Shown piece after piece: positions 28,034 to 36,074 of a stretch of 64,000 nucleotides of DNA; position 1 is the first letter of the stretch, and every line of letters starts with the position of its first letter. The notes under the pieces were generated by a model. That model did no database searches. It saw only the letters and a list, made by a program, of their open reading frames with translations, and was not told where the DNA came from. Both the position numbers and the translations under genes were made by a program. The DNA is from Halobacillus sp. Marseille-P3879 (GTDB taxonomy: Bacteria; Bacillota; Bacilli; Bacillales; Halobacillaceae): the NCBI RefSeq assembly GCF_900240285.1, contig NZ_OESS01000002.1, positions 1,054,001-1,118,000 on the forward strand. The letters run 5' to 3'.

Positions 28034-30367
28034 ATGCTACTGGCTGTATTATTGCCTTTTATTATTGCAATTTTCATTCCATTTTTAAGTCGATGGAAGC
28101 ACCATCTTCACACTGGATTCTTTGTCACAGCAGTACCAGTTGTGATTTTTATTTATTTTATCCGCTTTATAGGACCAGGATTTGAACCCGTTGGAAGGGA
28201 GTATTCCTGGATTCCATCACTCGATATGAATATACTTCTTTATCTTGATGGTTTGAGCTTGCTATTTGTTTTATTAATTAGCGGTATTGGCTCCCTAGTT
28301 GCTTTCTATTCGATCTATTACTTACATAAATCGGAGCAGCTGGGACATTTTTATGTTTACTTTTTACTGTTTATGGGCTCTATGCTGGGAGTCGTTCTAT
28401 CAGATAATGTATTTGTATTATATACATTCTGGGAGTTCACATCCCTATCTTCCTTTCTGTTGATTGGTTTTTGGAATTACCGGGAAGGTTCTCGCTATGG
28501 AGCACTAAAATCCATGTTAATCACAGTTTTCGGAGGATTAAGTCTTCTTGGTGGTCTTGTATTTATGAGCGTAATTACAGGGACGGCCAGCATCCAGGAA
28601 ATTATGAGTCAGCAGGAGCTGATCCTGAACCATGAATATTTTCCGCTTATATTAGGACTCGTTCTGTTAGGAGCTTTCACAAAGTCAGCACAGTTTCCAT
28701 TTCACATTTGGCTGCCTGATGCTATGGAAGCCCCAACACCTGTAAGTGCTTACTTGCACTCTGCCACCATGGTTAAGGCCGGTATTTTCTTAGTCGCCCG
28801 CTTCTTTCCTATGCTGTCTGTATCCGAATGGTTTTTTATTACGGTCTCAACAGTAGGAATCTTCACACTATGCTGGGGGTCTTATATGGCCGTCAGACAG
28901 ACAGATTTAAAGGCTATTCTTGCTTTCTCTACAATTAGTCAGTTAGGTATGATTATGGCTATGCTGGGATTCGGAACTGAGCTTGCTGTTTTTGCTGCTG
29001 CCTTTCACATTTTAAACCACGCTACTTTTAAAGGGAGCCTATTTATGGTAGCGGGGATAGTGGATCACGAAACCGGTTCGCGTGATATAAGACGGCTAGG
29101 AGGCTTAATGACTTTCCTGCCTATTACAGCCACATTAGCGTTAGTAGCTTCATTCTCTATGGCAGGTCTGCCCCTGCCGTTCTTGAACGGATTTTATAGT
29201 AAAGAGTTGTTCTTTCAGTCAGTTTATGAATTAGATCTGTCGGTAGCTGGAATTACTGCTCTTCTACAGTCCATATTCCCTTATCTTGCCGTTTTCGGGA
29301 GCATCTTTACTTTTGTTTATTCTATGTACTTTTTCTTCGGGACTTTTAGAGGTAAGGGGGATATAGAGGAACTTCCAAAGAAGCCGCATGAAGCACCTGT
29401 GGGAATGCTTATTTCCCCTCTTATTCTGGTAGCTGGTGTTATTGTTATCGGATTAATACCGGACCTTATAAATGAACCTTTTGTCGAGCATGCAGCGTCT
29501 GCTATTGGAGGCACAGAAATCGCCAAGGACATTTATTTCTGGCACGGAATTTCTCCCGCTTTCATAATGTCGATTACCGTAGTGGTGTTCGGAACAATTT
29601 TGTTCCTTGTCCGACCAAAGTGGGCAGGGGTTTATCGCGTCATTCCTGGATTATTAAGTTTAAACAAGTTCTACGATTGGCTGGTAGACCGTACGGAAAG
29701 ATATTCTACCTTTATAACAAATAGTTATATGAATGGATCGTTAGGCAGATACGTACGTTTAATTCTTGCAGCTATCCTTCTTGTGACGTTCAGCGCAATG
29801 TCATTTACCGGAGGCTTTACTGTTGATACAAGCAACTTATCGACAATCACAGTCCATGAGGTGTTGATTGCAATTGTCATGGTTATAGCTGCGTTTGGAA
29901 CGATTATCGCAAAAAATAGAATTGCAGCTATTCTCATTTTAGGAGTTGTGGGTTATGGATTGGCTATGCTTTTTGTTGTCTACCGTGCGCCTGACCTTGC
30001 CTTGACTCAATTAATAGTTGAAACTGTTACAGTTGGGCTCTTTTTATTAGTGTTCTATCATTTACCAAAGCTTCAAAAAACTGATGAGGCCCCTGTGACT
30101 AAAACATTGAACGTTATTATTTCTGTTGCGTTCGGCTTAATGATGACTATGGTAGCTATTTCGGCACACAGTTCAAAGCTTTTTGAATCTATGTCCAGTT
30201 ACTTTGTTGACAATTCATACAAGCTTGGTGGAGGAGATAACATTGTTAACGTTATACTTGTAGACTTTCGTGGTTTAGATACATTGTTTGAAATTGCTGT
30301 ACTTGGTATTGCAGCAATGGCTATCTTTGCATTAATCCGACTAAGAGAAAAGAAAAAGGAGGAGTAA
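28034..30367 (+). CDS. mrpA: Mrp-type Na+/H+ antiporter subunit A
   Basis: 777 residues from the ATG at 28034, preceded by GGGAGGA; a TTG 30 nt earlier lacks a site. A NuoL-like proton-channel part (Proton_antipo domains, about 60-420) contains the TM Glu in LYTFWEFTSLSS and the Lys-bearing AFTKSAQFPFHIWLPDAMEAPTPVSA. The C-terminal part has MbhD-like (YRAPDLALTQLIVETV) and MbhE-like (NIVNVILVDFRGLDTLFEI) segments. It ends there: the MnhB/MrpB domain with its GGGFVGGL-type motif is absent. It forms a hetero-oligomeric membrane complex for Na+ extrusion and pH homeostasis. Confidence 0.95.
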   Translation: MLLAVLLPFIIAIFIPFLSRWKHHLHTGFFVTAVPVVIFIYFIRFIGPGFEPVGREYSWIPSLDMNILLYLDGLSLLFVLLISGIGSLVAFYSIYYLHKSEQLGHFYVYFLLFMGSMLGVVLSDNVFVLYTFWEFTSLSSFLLIGFWNYREGSRYGALKSMLITVFGGLSLLGGLVFMSVITGTASIQEIMSQQELILNHEYFPLILGLVLLGAFTKSAQFPFHIWLPDAMEAPTPVSAYLHSATMVKAGIFLVARFFPMLSVSEWFFITVSTVGIFTLCWGSYMAVRQTDLKAILAFSTISQLGMIMAMLGFGTELAVFAAAFHILNHATFKGSLFMVAGIVDHETGSRDIRRLGGLMTFLPITATLALVASFSMAGLPLPFLNGFYSKELFFQSVYELDLSVAGITALLQSIFPYLAVFGSIFTFVYSMYFFFGTFRGKGDIEELPKKPHEAPVGMLISPLILVAGVIVIGLIPDLINEPFVEHAASAIGGTEIAKDIYFWHGISPAFIMSITVVVFGTILFLVRPKWAGVYRVIPGLLSLNKFYDWLVDRTERYSTFITNSYMNGSLGRYVRLILAAILLVTFSAMSFTGGFTVDTSNLSTITVHEVLIAIVMVIAAFGTIIAKNRIAAILILGVVGYGLAMLFVVYRAPDLALTQLIVETVTVGLFLLVFYHLPKLQKTDEAPVTKTLNVIISVAFGLMMTMVAISAHSSKLFESMSSYFVDNSYKLGGGDNIVNVILVDFRGLDTLFEIAVLGIAAMAIFALIRLREKKKEE

Positions 30368-30369
30368 GC

Positions 30370-30708
30370 ATGGAAATTGTAATGTCCGTACTAGCTGGAA
30401 TTTTATTTACGACTGGCGTGTATAACCTCCTCCAAAAACAATTGCTTCGAATTGTCATTGGGACAGCACTTATTTCTCACGGGGCACACCTGTTTATATT
30501 AACTATGGGCGAGTTAAAAAGAGGAGCCCCTCCTATCTTAACGGATGGGATTGAGCAATATACCGATCCACTTCCTCAGGCTTTAATTCTAACTTCTATT
30601 GTTATCAGCTTTGGGGTTACAAGTCTGCTGCTGGTATTAGCCTACCGGGCGGCTAAGATTAACGGAACAGACAATATGGAGCAACTGAGGGGTAACGACT
30701 ATGAGTAA
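30370..30708 (+). CDS. mrpC: Mrp antiporter subunit C (NuoK-like)
   Basis: 112 residues with three membrane helices and the NuoK-like segment TGVYNLLQKQLLRIVIGTALISHGAHLF. It starts 2 nt after the mrpA stop, exactly where mrpB is found in seven-gene operons. It overlaps mrpD by 8 nt. Confidence 0.94.
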   Translation: MEIVMSVLAGILFTTGVYNLLQKQLLRIVIGTALISHGAHLFILTMGELKRGAPPILTDGIEQYTDPLPQALILTSIVISFGVTSLLLVLAYRAAKINGTDNMEQLRGNDYE

Positions 30709-32188
30709 TTTATTAGCTTTAACAATCATATGGCCGTTAATCGCAGGCATTATAGCGGCCTTTCTCAATAGAAAAAAAAGAATTGTAAGACCATTATCCC
30801 AGCTTTTTGCAGTTCTCAACTTAGTATTGGCCGGGATTGTCCTTTATCTGGTTTCTGCTAATGGTACCATTGTTTTAGAAACAGGAAGCTATGAAGCTCC
30901 CTTTGGTATTGTGATTGTGGGAGACCTCTTATCTGTATCACTCGTCTTAACGACAAATATTATAGCTTCGGCTTGCGTTTTTTATGCACCCAAATCTCTA
31001 ACTGAAAAGCAGGAGTCTTTTTTCTTTTACAGCTTTTTCTTCATGCTTATCTCAGGCGTGAGCGGAGCGTTTCTAACAGGTGACTTGTTTAACCTGTTTG
31101 TATTTTTTGAAGTCTTATTAATGGCTTCATATGGACTGATTGTGCTAGGTAATGGAAAAGAACAGCTGCGTGAGTCTCTAAAATATGTGCTGATTAACCT
31201 CTTTTCTTCAATGCTGTTTGTAACGACGATCGCTTTTCTTTATTCAGTGGTAGGGTCAGTTAACATGGCCCAAGTGTCCCAGAGGGTCCAGGGAGTAGAA
31301 CAGCAAGGGATATTAACTACTATTGCGATTTTATTCTTCTTTGTGTTTGCGACTAAGGCAGCTGTATTCCCATTGTATTACTGGCTGCCCCGTCCCTACA
31401 TTGTACCTAATCCAGTCGTATCCGCATTGTTTGGAGCACTGCTTACTAAAGTCGGCATTTATTCCATATTAAGAGTGTTTACGTTGATTTTTGTAGGCGA
31501 AGTAGATATTACCCATACTATTTTCGTGTATCTCGCGGCTTTTACTATGATCTTCGGTGTTATTGGCGCGTTATCCACGCATAATATTAAGCTTATTGTA
31601 GCGTATAACATTATCCCTGCAGTTGGATTTATGATTATGGGGATTGGTATCTTCTCTGAGATATCTTTAAGCGGCACGATTTATTATTTAATTAATGACA
31701 TGCTCATTAAAGGAGCACTATTCCTTCTTGTCGGTGTAATTGCTTATGTGGCAGGCACCTCGGACTTAAGAAAGATGAGCGGATTGATCCACCATTACCC
31801 TGCTTTAGGCTGGTTCATGTTTGTCTCAACTTTAGTGTTAGCCGGCATTCCTCCATTTAGCGGCTTTGTAGGCAAACTCCTACTCATCCAGGGCGGGCTC
31901 GCGAACGAGGAAATTATGGTGGTTATCGCTTCACTCGTATCAAGTCTTCTCATCTTATTCTCTATGATCCGTATCTTTATTAGAGGATTTTGGGGAGAAA
32001 AAACAGAAGCACCTCCCCATCCTGAACGCAGCGGGACAGCACGGAGGATGATATGGCCAATCGCTGTACTTCTTTCGCTTACTGTTCTTTTAGGTGTTGG
32101 GGCTGAATGGTTTTATCCTCCTGTAGAATGGATGGGAGAATATTTAATGGATCCGCAAATGTATATCGATTCTGTTATAAAGGAGTAG
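30701..32188 (+). CDS. mrpD: Mrp antiporter subunit D (NuoM/N-like)
   Basis: 495 residues, about 14 membrane helices. Key charged residues are present: the Glu in LFNLFVFFEVLLMASYG and the Lys in FATKAAVFPLYYWLPRPY and ALLTKVG. Proton-translocating subunit homologous to NuoM/N. Length equals that of Bacillus MrpD. Confidence 0.95.
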   Translation: MSNLLALTIIWPLIAGIIAAFLNRKKRIVRPLSQLFAVLNLVLAGIVLYLVSANGTIVLETGSYEAPFGIVIVGDLLSVSLVLTTNIIASACVFYAPKSLTEKQESFFFYSFFFMLISGVSGAFLTGDLFNLFVFFEVLLMASYGLIVLGNGKEQLRESLKYVLINLFSSMLFVTTIAFLYSVVGSVNMAQVSQRVQGVEQQGILTTIAILFFFVFATKAAVFPLYYWLPRPYIVPNPVVSALFGALLTKVGIYSILRVFTLIFVGEVDITHTIFVYLAAFTMIFGVIGALSTHNIKLIVAYNIIPAVGFMIMGIGIFSEISLSGTIYYLINDMLIKGALFLLVGVIAYVAGTSDLRKMSGLIHHYPALGWFMFVSTLVLAGIPPFSGFVGKLLLIQGGLANEEIMVVIASLVSSLLILFSMIRIFIRGFWGEKTEAPPHPERSGTARRMIWPIAVLLSLTVLLGVGAEWFYPPVEWMGEYLMDPQMYIDSVIKE

Positions 32189-32195
32189 ACTATTC

Positions 32196-32672
32196 ATGCC
32201 ATTTCAAATTTTGCTCAATATCATTATTGCAGTAATGTGGATGTTTTTAAGCGAAGCCTATGATTTTACTACTTTTTTTGTAGGCTATATCCTCGGTATT
32301 CTCATGCTGTTTGTACTACAGCGTTTTATTCCTGGAACCTTTTACTTTAAAAGAGTTCTTAGTGTAGTAAAGTTAATTCTTTTATTTGTCAGAGAGCTCC
32401 TGTTATCAAACCTGGAAATCGTAAAGCTTGCTTACAAACCCAAGTTAGACATCCAACCGGGCATCTTTGCTTTACCGATCGAGTTAAAGAGTAACTGGGA
32501 AATTACACTGCTGGCGAACTTAATTTCTCTTACCCCGGGTACGTTATCCATTGAGGTAAGTGAGGACTATTCCAAAATTTACATTCACGCTATGGATATT
32601 CCAGACGTTGAGCAATCGATAAACGACATTAAGGATACGTTTGAGAAAGCCATAATGGAGGTGACGCGTTGA
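32196..32672 (+). CDS. mrpE: Mrp antiporter subunit E
   Basis: 158 residues: two to three N-terminal membrane helices and a soluble tail with LISLTPGTLSIEVSEDYSKIYIHAMD, characteristic of MrpE/MnhE. Its TGA overlaps the mrpF ATG by 1 nt. Confidence 0.94.
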   Translation: MPFQILLNIIIAVMWMFLSEAYDFTTFFVGYILGILMLFVLQRFIPGTFYFKRVLSVVKLILLFVRELLLSNLEIVKLAYKPKLDIQPGIFALPIELKSNWEITLLANLISLTPGTLSIEVSEDYSKIYIHAMDIPDVEQSINDIKDTFEKAIMEVTR

Positions 32673-32983
32673 TGGAGGAACTGCTGGAAGTAACTAAGAC
32701 ATTGATCAATGTATCTGCTATGATTGCTATTATCGGTGTTTCCTTTTCAGTCATGCTGTTGTTATACAGAGCCATAAAAGGACCTTCAAGTCCTGATCGA
32801 GCGGTTGCCTTAGACGTGATAGGAATAAATATAATGGCCCTTGCAGGAATTATTGCTATTTTACTGGTGTCTACACAATTCAATGATGTAATTCTTTTAA
32901 TTGGAATATTGTTATTTATAGGAACGATTGCGTTAGCAAAATTCTTGGAAAAGGGTGTTATTATTGAACGGGACATGGATTAA
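32672..32983 (+). CDS. mrpF: Mrp antiporter subunit F
   Basis: 103 residues, three membrane helices with KGPSSPDRAVALDVIGINIMA, the MrpF signature. Start ATG at 32672 overlaps the mrpE stop; GGAGGTGACG lies just upstream. It overlaps mrpG. Confidence 0.93.
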   Translation: MEELLEVTKTLINVSAMIAIIGVSFSVMLLLYRAIKGPSSPDRAVALDVIGINIMALAGIIAILLVSTQFNDVILLIGILLFIGTIALAKFLEKGVIIERDMD

Positions 32984-33341
32984 CATCATCTTTGATTTAC
33001 TGATATGTACTTCCCTGCTGTTAGGCACCTTCTTTCTTATATCAGGTTCTATTGGTGTATTAAGGTTCCCTGATGTTTATACAAGGCTTCATGCAGCGAC
33101 CAAAAGTTCTACGCTTGGAGTTGCAGGCATTTTAATCGGAGCATTTTTGTTTATGTATGTAGAACATGATGTTGTGAGTGGAAAGCTTCTCTTAGGGATT
33201 CTTTTCGTATTGCTAACGGCCCCTGTATCCGGACACATGATTGGAAGGGCAGCATATCGAAGCGGAGTTAGATTATGGGATCGAAGTATTCAGGACCAGT
33301 ATAAAGAAGTGTACGATCAATCCAAACATACAAGTAAGTAA
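32964..33341 (+). CDS. mrpG: Mrp antiporter subunit G
   Basis: 125 residues from the TTG at 32964 (AAGGGTG 6 nt upstream); a GTG at 32955 would give 128. Three membrane helices with SGSIGVLRFPDVYTRLHAATKSSTLGV and LTAPVSGHMIGRAAYRSG, the MrpG signature. Last gene of the operon; its own terminator hairpin begins inside the stop region and has been hit by an insertion sequence. Confidence 0.92.
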   Translation: MNGTWINIIFDLLICTSLLLGTFFLISGSIGVLRFPDVYTRLHAATKSSTLGVAGILIGAFLFMYVEHDVVSGKLLLGILFVLLTAPVSGHMIGRAAYRSGVRLWDRSIQDQYKEVYDQSKHTSK

Positions 33342-33363
33342 GCAGCCATACAGTGGCTGCTTT
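33338..33363 (+). repeat. Left copy of the 26-bp terminator duplication
   Basis: Identical over 26 bp to 34187-34212. Contains the hairpin AGCAGCCA / TGGCTGCT that follows mrpG. In this copy the T-run is lost after three T, where the insertion begins. Confidence 0.85.
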
Positions 33364-33472
33364 CAGACTGTCGAGGAAGTCTCGACAGTCTTTATTTTTT
33401 TCTGGAACTTTCATTTTTCACCGCGTTAATTTGGTACACTATAGGTAAGAACTCTCTAAGGCGGTGTTAGTC

Positions 33473-33913
33473 ATGTTTCTAGAAAAGAACGCCAAAATGA
33501 AATCGAAATCGTGACCATTGAAGAACTGGTACCCGAAGATCACTTGCTTCGTAAGATTGATCAATACATAGAGTTTTCCTTTATCCCTAAAAGAGTACAT
33601 GCTTATTACTCGGTAGACAATGGCCGTCCTTCTCTTGATCCTCTTGTGTTATTCAAAATGATGTTTTATCGGCTATTTCTATGGGATTCGTTCGAAACGG
33701 GAATTGGTAAGACAAATCAAAACCAATGTTGCCTACCGTTGGTTCTCGGGACTGAACCTCACCGATCCTGTCCCTCATCATTCCCCCATTAGCTGGAACC
33801 GTCGGAAACGATTCAAGGAGACAGATATCTAACAAGAGGTCTTCGATGAAATGATCCTCCAGGTGATGAATCACCGTATGGTGGGAGGAAAGGTCCTGAT
33901 GCCGGATATCTGA
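33473..33913 (+). pseudogene. Transposase remnant, IS1182-like (frameshifts, stop codons, 3' deletion)
   Basis: The pieces read RQNEIEIVTIEELVPEDHL, then RKIDQYIEFSFIPKR and PSLDPLVLFKMMFYRLF, then in another frame REL-VRQIKTNVAYRWFSGLNL and PVPHHSPISWNRRKRFKET. This is the N-terminal third of an IS1182-type transposase. Disruptions: a frameshift between the first ATG and RQNE (about 33483-33498), an extra A near 33700 in FETG where FERE is expected, a TAA after KETDI (about 33830), and a TGA at 33911. The catalytic core is gone, so it cannot move itself. Confidence 0.85.
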
Positions 33914-34016
33914 CGAATCCCATCTGGCATGGACTTATTATAGAAAGAGGAATATTTGGAGTCATCGCCCTTCACCTGGACAGGGTTAGCCAGGTGAAGG
34001 AGAGTCTTTTTAGGTT

Positions 34017-34139
34017 ACGGGCGGGCGAATACTGCGAGACTCATGCGGAAAAACGGGCGATCCGAGACCCCGCAGTGTGGGTTTCACGAGGAGGCTCGGG
34101 CGTTCGTCCGCGGAAAACGAGGGGTATTCGCCCGCCCGT
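34017..34139 (+). repeat. GC-rich palindromic repeat (copy C core)
   Basis: Perfect 16-bp inverted ends ACGGGCGGGCGAATAC (34017-34032) and its complement (34124-34139), with an inner CCGAG / CTCGG pair. The middle (GCGGAAAAACGGGCG, GAGACCCCGCAG, ACGAGGAGGCT, CGTCCGCGGAAAACGA) resembles the core of the 40386-40690 repeat. Markedly richer in G+C than its surroundings. Confidence 0.7.
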
Positions 34140-34186
34140 GCACACAAAAAAAGCTTGCAGAAAAACACAGGGTTTCTCTACAAGCT

Positions 34187-34212
34187 GTAAGCAGCCATAC
34201 AGTGGCTGCTTT
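34187..34212 (+). repeat. Right copy of the 26-bp terminator duplication
   Basis: Same 26 bp as 33338-33363, here followed by an intact run of eight T, so this looks like the original mrp terminator end. Confidence 0.85.
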
Positions 34213-34232
34213 TTTTATTTCCGAATGTACAG

Positions 34233-34261
34233 GCACAGTCATCTTCACAGTGACATACACT
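34233..34261 (+). promoter_or_regulatory. Candidate SigE promoter of sigK
   Basis: GCACAGT (34233-34239, 5 of 7 to KMATATT), 14 nt, CATACACT (34254-34261, full match to CATACAHT). sigK is a SigE target in Bacillus. Confidence 0.55.
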
Positions 34262-34303
34262 TGTGTTAGGCAGGTGCCCAAATCTCAGGGAGGTGTATGC
34301 ATT

Positions 34304-35017
34304 TTGAGCAGCATTGTCGCTTCGATTTTATATTTCTTTAAAGAAGCCTTATTTTTTGTGTCTTATGTAAAGAACCAGGCTTTTCCCAACCCTTTATCAA
34401 AAGAAGAAGAAGCAAAACAGCTGCAGTTGATGAAAGAAGGTAATAAAGAAGCCAGAGATAAACTGATTGAACATAATTTACGACTCGTAGCCCACATTGT
34501 AAAAAAGTTTGAAAATACTAAGGAAGACTTCGAGGATTTGATATCAATTGGAACAATAGGGTTAATAAAAGGAATAGAGAGCTATTCTACAGGCAAAGGA
34601 ACTAAACTTGCCACCTATGCAGCCCGGTGTATAGAAAACGAAATTCTGATGCATCTACGTTCCACTAAAAAGATGAACAAGGACATCTCTTTGCAAGATC
34701 CCATCGGTCATGATAAGGAAGGAAATGAGTTAAATCTGCTCGATATTTTGCAAGCAGATGTCGTTGACATTGTTGAAGAAATACAACTGCACATGGAGAT
34801 TGAACAAATCAAGAAATATATTTCCGTACTGGATGAGCGGGAAAAGGAAGTAATTGTTTTTCGATATGGATTGAATGAACAGGATGAGAAGACTCAGAGG
34901 GAAATCGCCAAGGAGCTCGGCATCTCAAGGAGTTACGTTTCGCGTATAGAAAAACGAGCGTTAATGAAAATCTTTCATGAGTTTTATAAACAGAGTAAAT
35001 ATGGCAATTCATCTTAA
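34304..35017 (+). CDS. sigK: RNA polymerase sporulation sigma factor SigK (pro-form), uninterrupted
   Basis: 237 residues from the TTG at 34304, 8 nt after AGGGAGGTG. With this start the pro-sequence is exactly 20 residues, ending FFVS before YVKNQAFP, the known SpoIVFB cleavage site. Region 2 contains [19 protein letters not shown] and [16 protein letters not shown]; region 4 has [25 protein letters not shown]. It directs late mother-cell transcription. Unlike B. subtilis it is one piece, with no skin element. An upstream in-frame extension through the IS scar is spurious. Confidence 0.95.
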   Translation: MSSIVASILYFFKEALFFVSYVKNQAFPNPLSKEEEAKQLQLMKEGNKEARDKLIEHNLRLVAHIVKKFENTKEDFEDLISIGTIGLIKGIESYSTGKGTKLATYAARCIENEILMHLRSTKKMNKDISLQDPIGHDKEGNELNLLDILQADVVDIVEEIQLHMEIEQIKKYISVLDEREKEVIVFRYGLNEQDEKTQREIAKELGISRSYVSRIEKRALMKIFHEFYKQSKYGNSS

Positions 35018-35022
35018 AAACG

Positions 35023-35058
35023 ACAAAAGCCACTACATCCTTCTGCAGTGGCTTTTGT
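35023..35058. terminator. Bidirectional terminator sigK/yrhC
   Basis: ACAAAAGCCACT / AGTGGCTTTTGT stem between the convergent sigK and yrhC ends. Confidence 0.8.
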
Positions 35059-35286
35059 TTATTCTTCTCTTAATTTTTTCTGCCATTTGTTTATCTTTTT
35101 AACAAAAATAGAAGCAGTTATCAGCAGTGCAGTGATAACAGCAAATAAATAGTAACACGCATTTGTTTGGTACTCATATAAGCTGATTATTACACCCGCA
35201 TACATATATCCACTCAGTATAAGAAGAGTTAATGTAAAACGTCGGTAGTCTGCTAATTTATTCTCTAATTGTTTATTAGAATCCAT
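35059..35286 (-). CDS. yrhC: YrhC family membrane protein
   Basis: 75 residues with two membrane helices (about 19-38 and 47-63) and a basic tail KKINKWQKKLREE. N-terminal NKQLENKLADYRRF resembles B. subtilis YrhC. There it ends the mtnN-mccA-mccB-yrhC group; here it lies beside mtnN without mccAB. ATG at 35284-35286, after AGGAGGTGG. Function unknown. Confidence 0.75.
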   Translation of the reverse strand: MDSNKQLENKLADYRRFTLTLLILSGYMYAGVIISLYEYQTNACYYLFAVITALLITASIFVKKINKWQKKLREE

Positions 35287-35352
35287 CAAACCACCTCCTG
35301 TACGTTCATGATTGTAACATAACAGAGAGGGAAAACTTGATGGTAATTTCTA

Positions 35353-36045
35353 CTATTCTATTGCATTAAGCATAGCCAGAATCATTACAGCAGCATTATT
35401 CGCAGCTTTAGGCAGGAATTGTTCAAAGGAAATGGAAGATTCCTTTCCTGCAATGTCTGATAAGGCACGAATGACGACGAACGGAGTTTCATATTTATAG
35501 CAGACTTGAGCTATTGCTGCAGCCTCCATCTCGGCAGCAATCATTTCAGGAAATTTATCTCTGACAAAGCTTACACGGCTCTCTTCCTGCATAAATGAAT
35601 CGCCCGTAGCGATAATTCCTTTTTTAGCTTTTACGTCAGTTGATTGAACAGCCCTCATCGCTAGCTCTATTAATTCCTCGTCAGCTGCAAACATCGCCGG
35701 TAAACCGGGCACCTGACCGTATTCGTATTTAAAAGCCGTTACATCTACATCATGATGAGTTACTAAAGATGAAATTACAAGATCTCCCACTTCCAGCTCT
35801 TTAGCAAAACCACCTGCTGAACCAGTATTAATTACACGGTCGACCGAAAAGCGCTCATGCATAATTGTCGTTGCAATAGCTGCATTTACTTTACCTATAC
35901 CAGATTTCAACAGGACAACTGAATGGTTACACAATTCCCCTTCAATAAAAATGCTGTCAGCTGCATGATGAACTTCTCTAACTTTCATTTCATTTTTTAA
36001 TCGTTCAATTTCTTCGTCCATTGCTCCAATAATTCCAATCGCCAT
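35353..36045 (-). CDS. mtnN: 5'-methylthioadenosine/S-adenosylhomocysteine nucleosidase
   Basis: 230 residues. Nucleoside phosphorylase fold with GIIGAMDEEIERL, LLKSGIGKVNAA, NTGSAGGF, AAEMEAAAIAQVC and the catalytic Asp in RALSDIAG. Cleaves MTA and SAH in methionine salvage and methyl-cycle detoxification. A GTG one codon upstream is an alternative start. Confidence 0.96.
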   Translation of the reverse strand: MAIGIIGAMDEEIERLKNEMKVREVHHAADSIFIEGELCNHSVVLLKSGIGKVNAAIATTIMHERFSVDRVINTGSAGGFAKELEVGDLVISSLVTHHDVDVTAFKYEYGQVPGLPAMFAADEELIELAMRAVQSTDVKAKKGIIATGDSFMQEESRVSFVRDKFPEMIAAEMEAAAIAQVCYKYETPFVVIRALSDIAGKESSISFEQFLPKAANNAAVMILAMLNAIE

Positions 36046-36074
36046 CACATAAGAGCTCCTTCCATTCTATTTCC

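Larger units (their letters stand above)
33364..34186 (+). mobile_element. Decayed insertion sequence scar (IS1182-like) in the mrp terminator
   Basis: The element lies between two 26-bp direct repeats. It opens with a terminal hairpin AGACTGTCGAG-GAAGT-CTCGACAGTCT (33365-33391), carries a frameshifted transposase 5' part, a second perfect hairpin CTTCACCTGG / CCAGGTGAAG (33970-33999), a GC-rich palindromic repeat (34017-34139) and a short hairpin AGCTTG...CAAGCT at the right edge. The 3' two-thirds of a normal transposase is missing. IS1182 assignment rests on the recognisable transposase N-terminus and is moderate. Confidence 0.75.

Noticed and set aside
29900-30367. MrpB fused to the end of MrpA
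   Set aside because: The segment matches the normal MbhD/MbhE-like tail of MrpA and ends at the usual place; no MnhB motif follows.
33511-33792. 93-residue ORF as a functional protein
   Set aside because: It is only one frame of a broken transposase; flanking frames continue the same protein and the catalytic part is missing.
34043-34303. In-frame N-terminal extension of sigK giving 324 residues
   Set aside because: It runs through the IS scar, repeat and terminator; the TTG at 34304 has the ribosome-binding site and the correct 20-residue pro-sequence.
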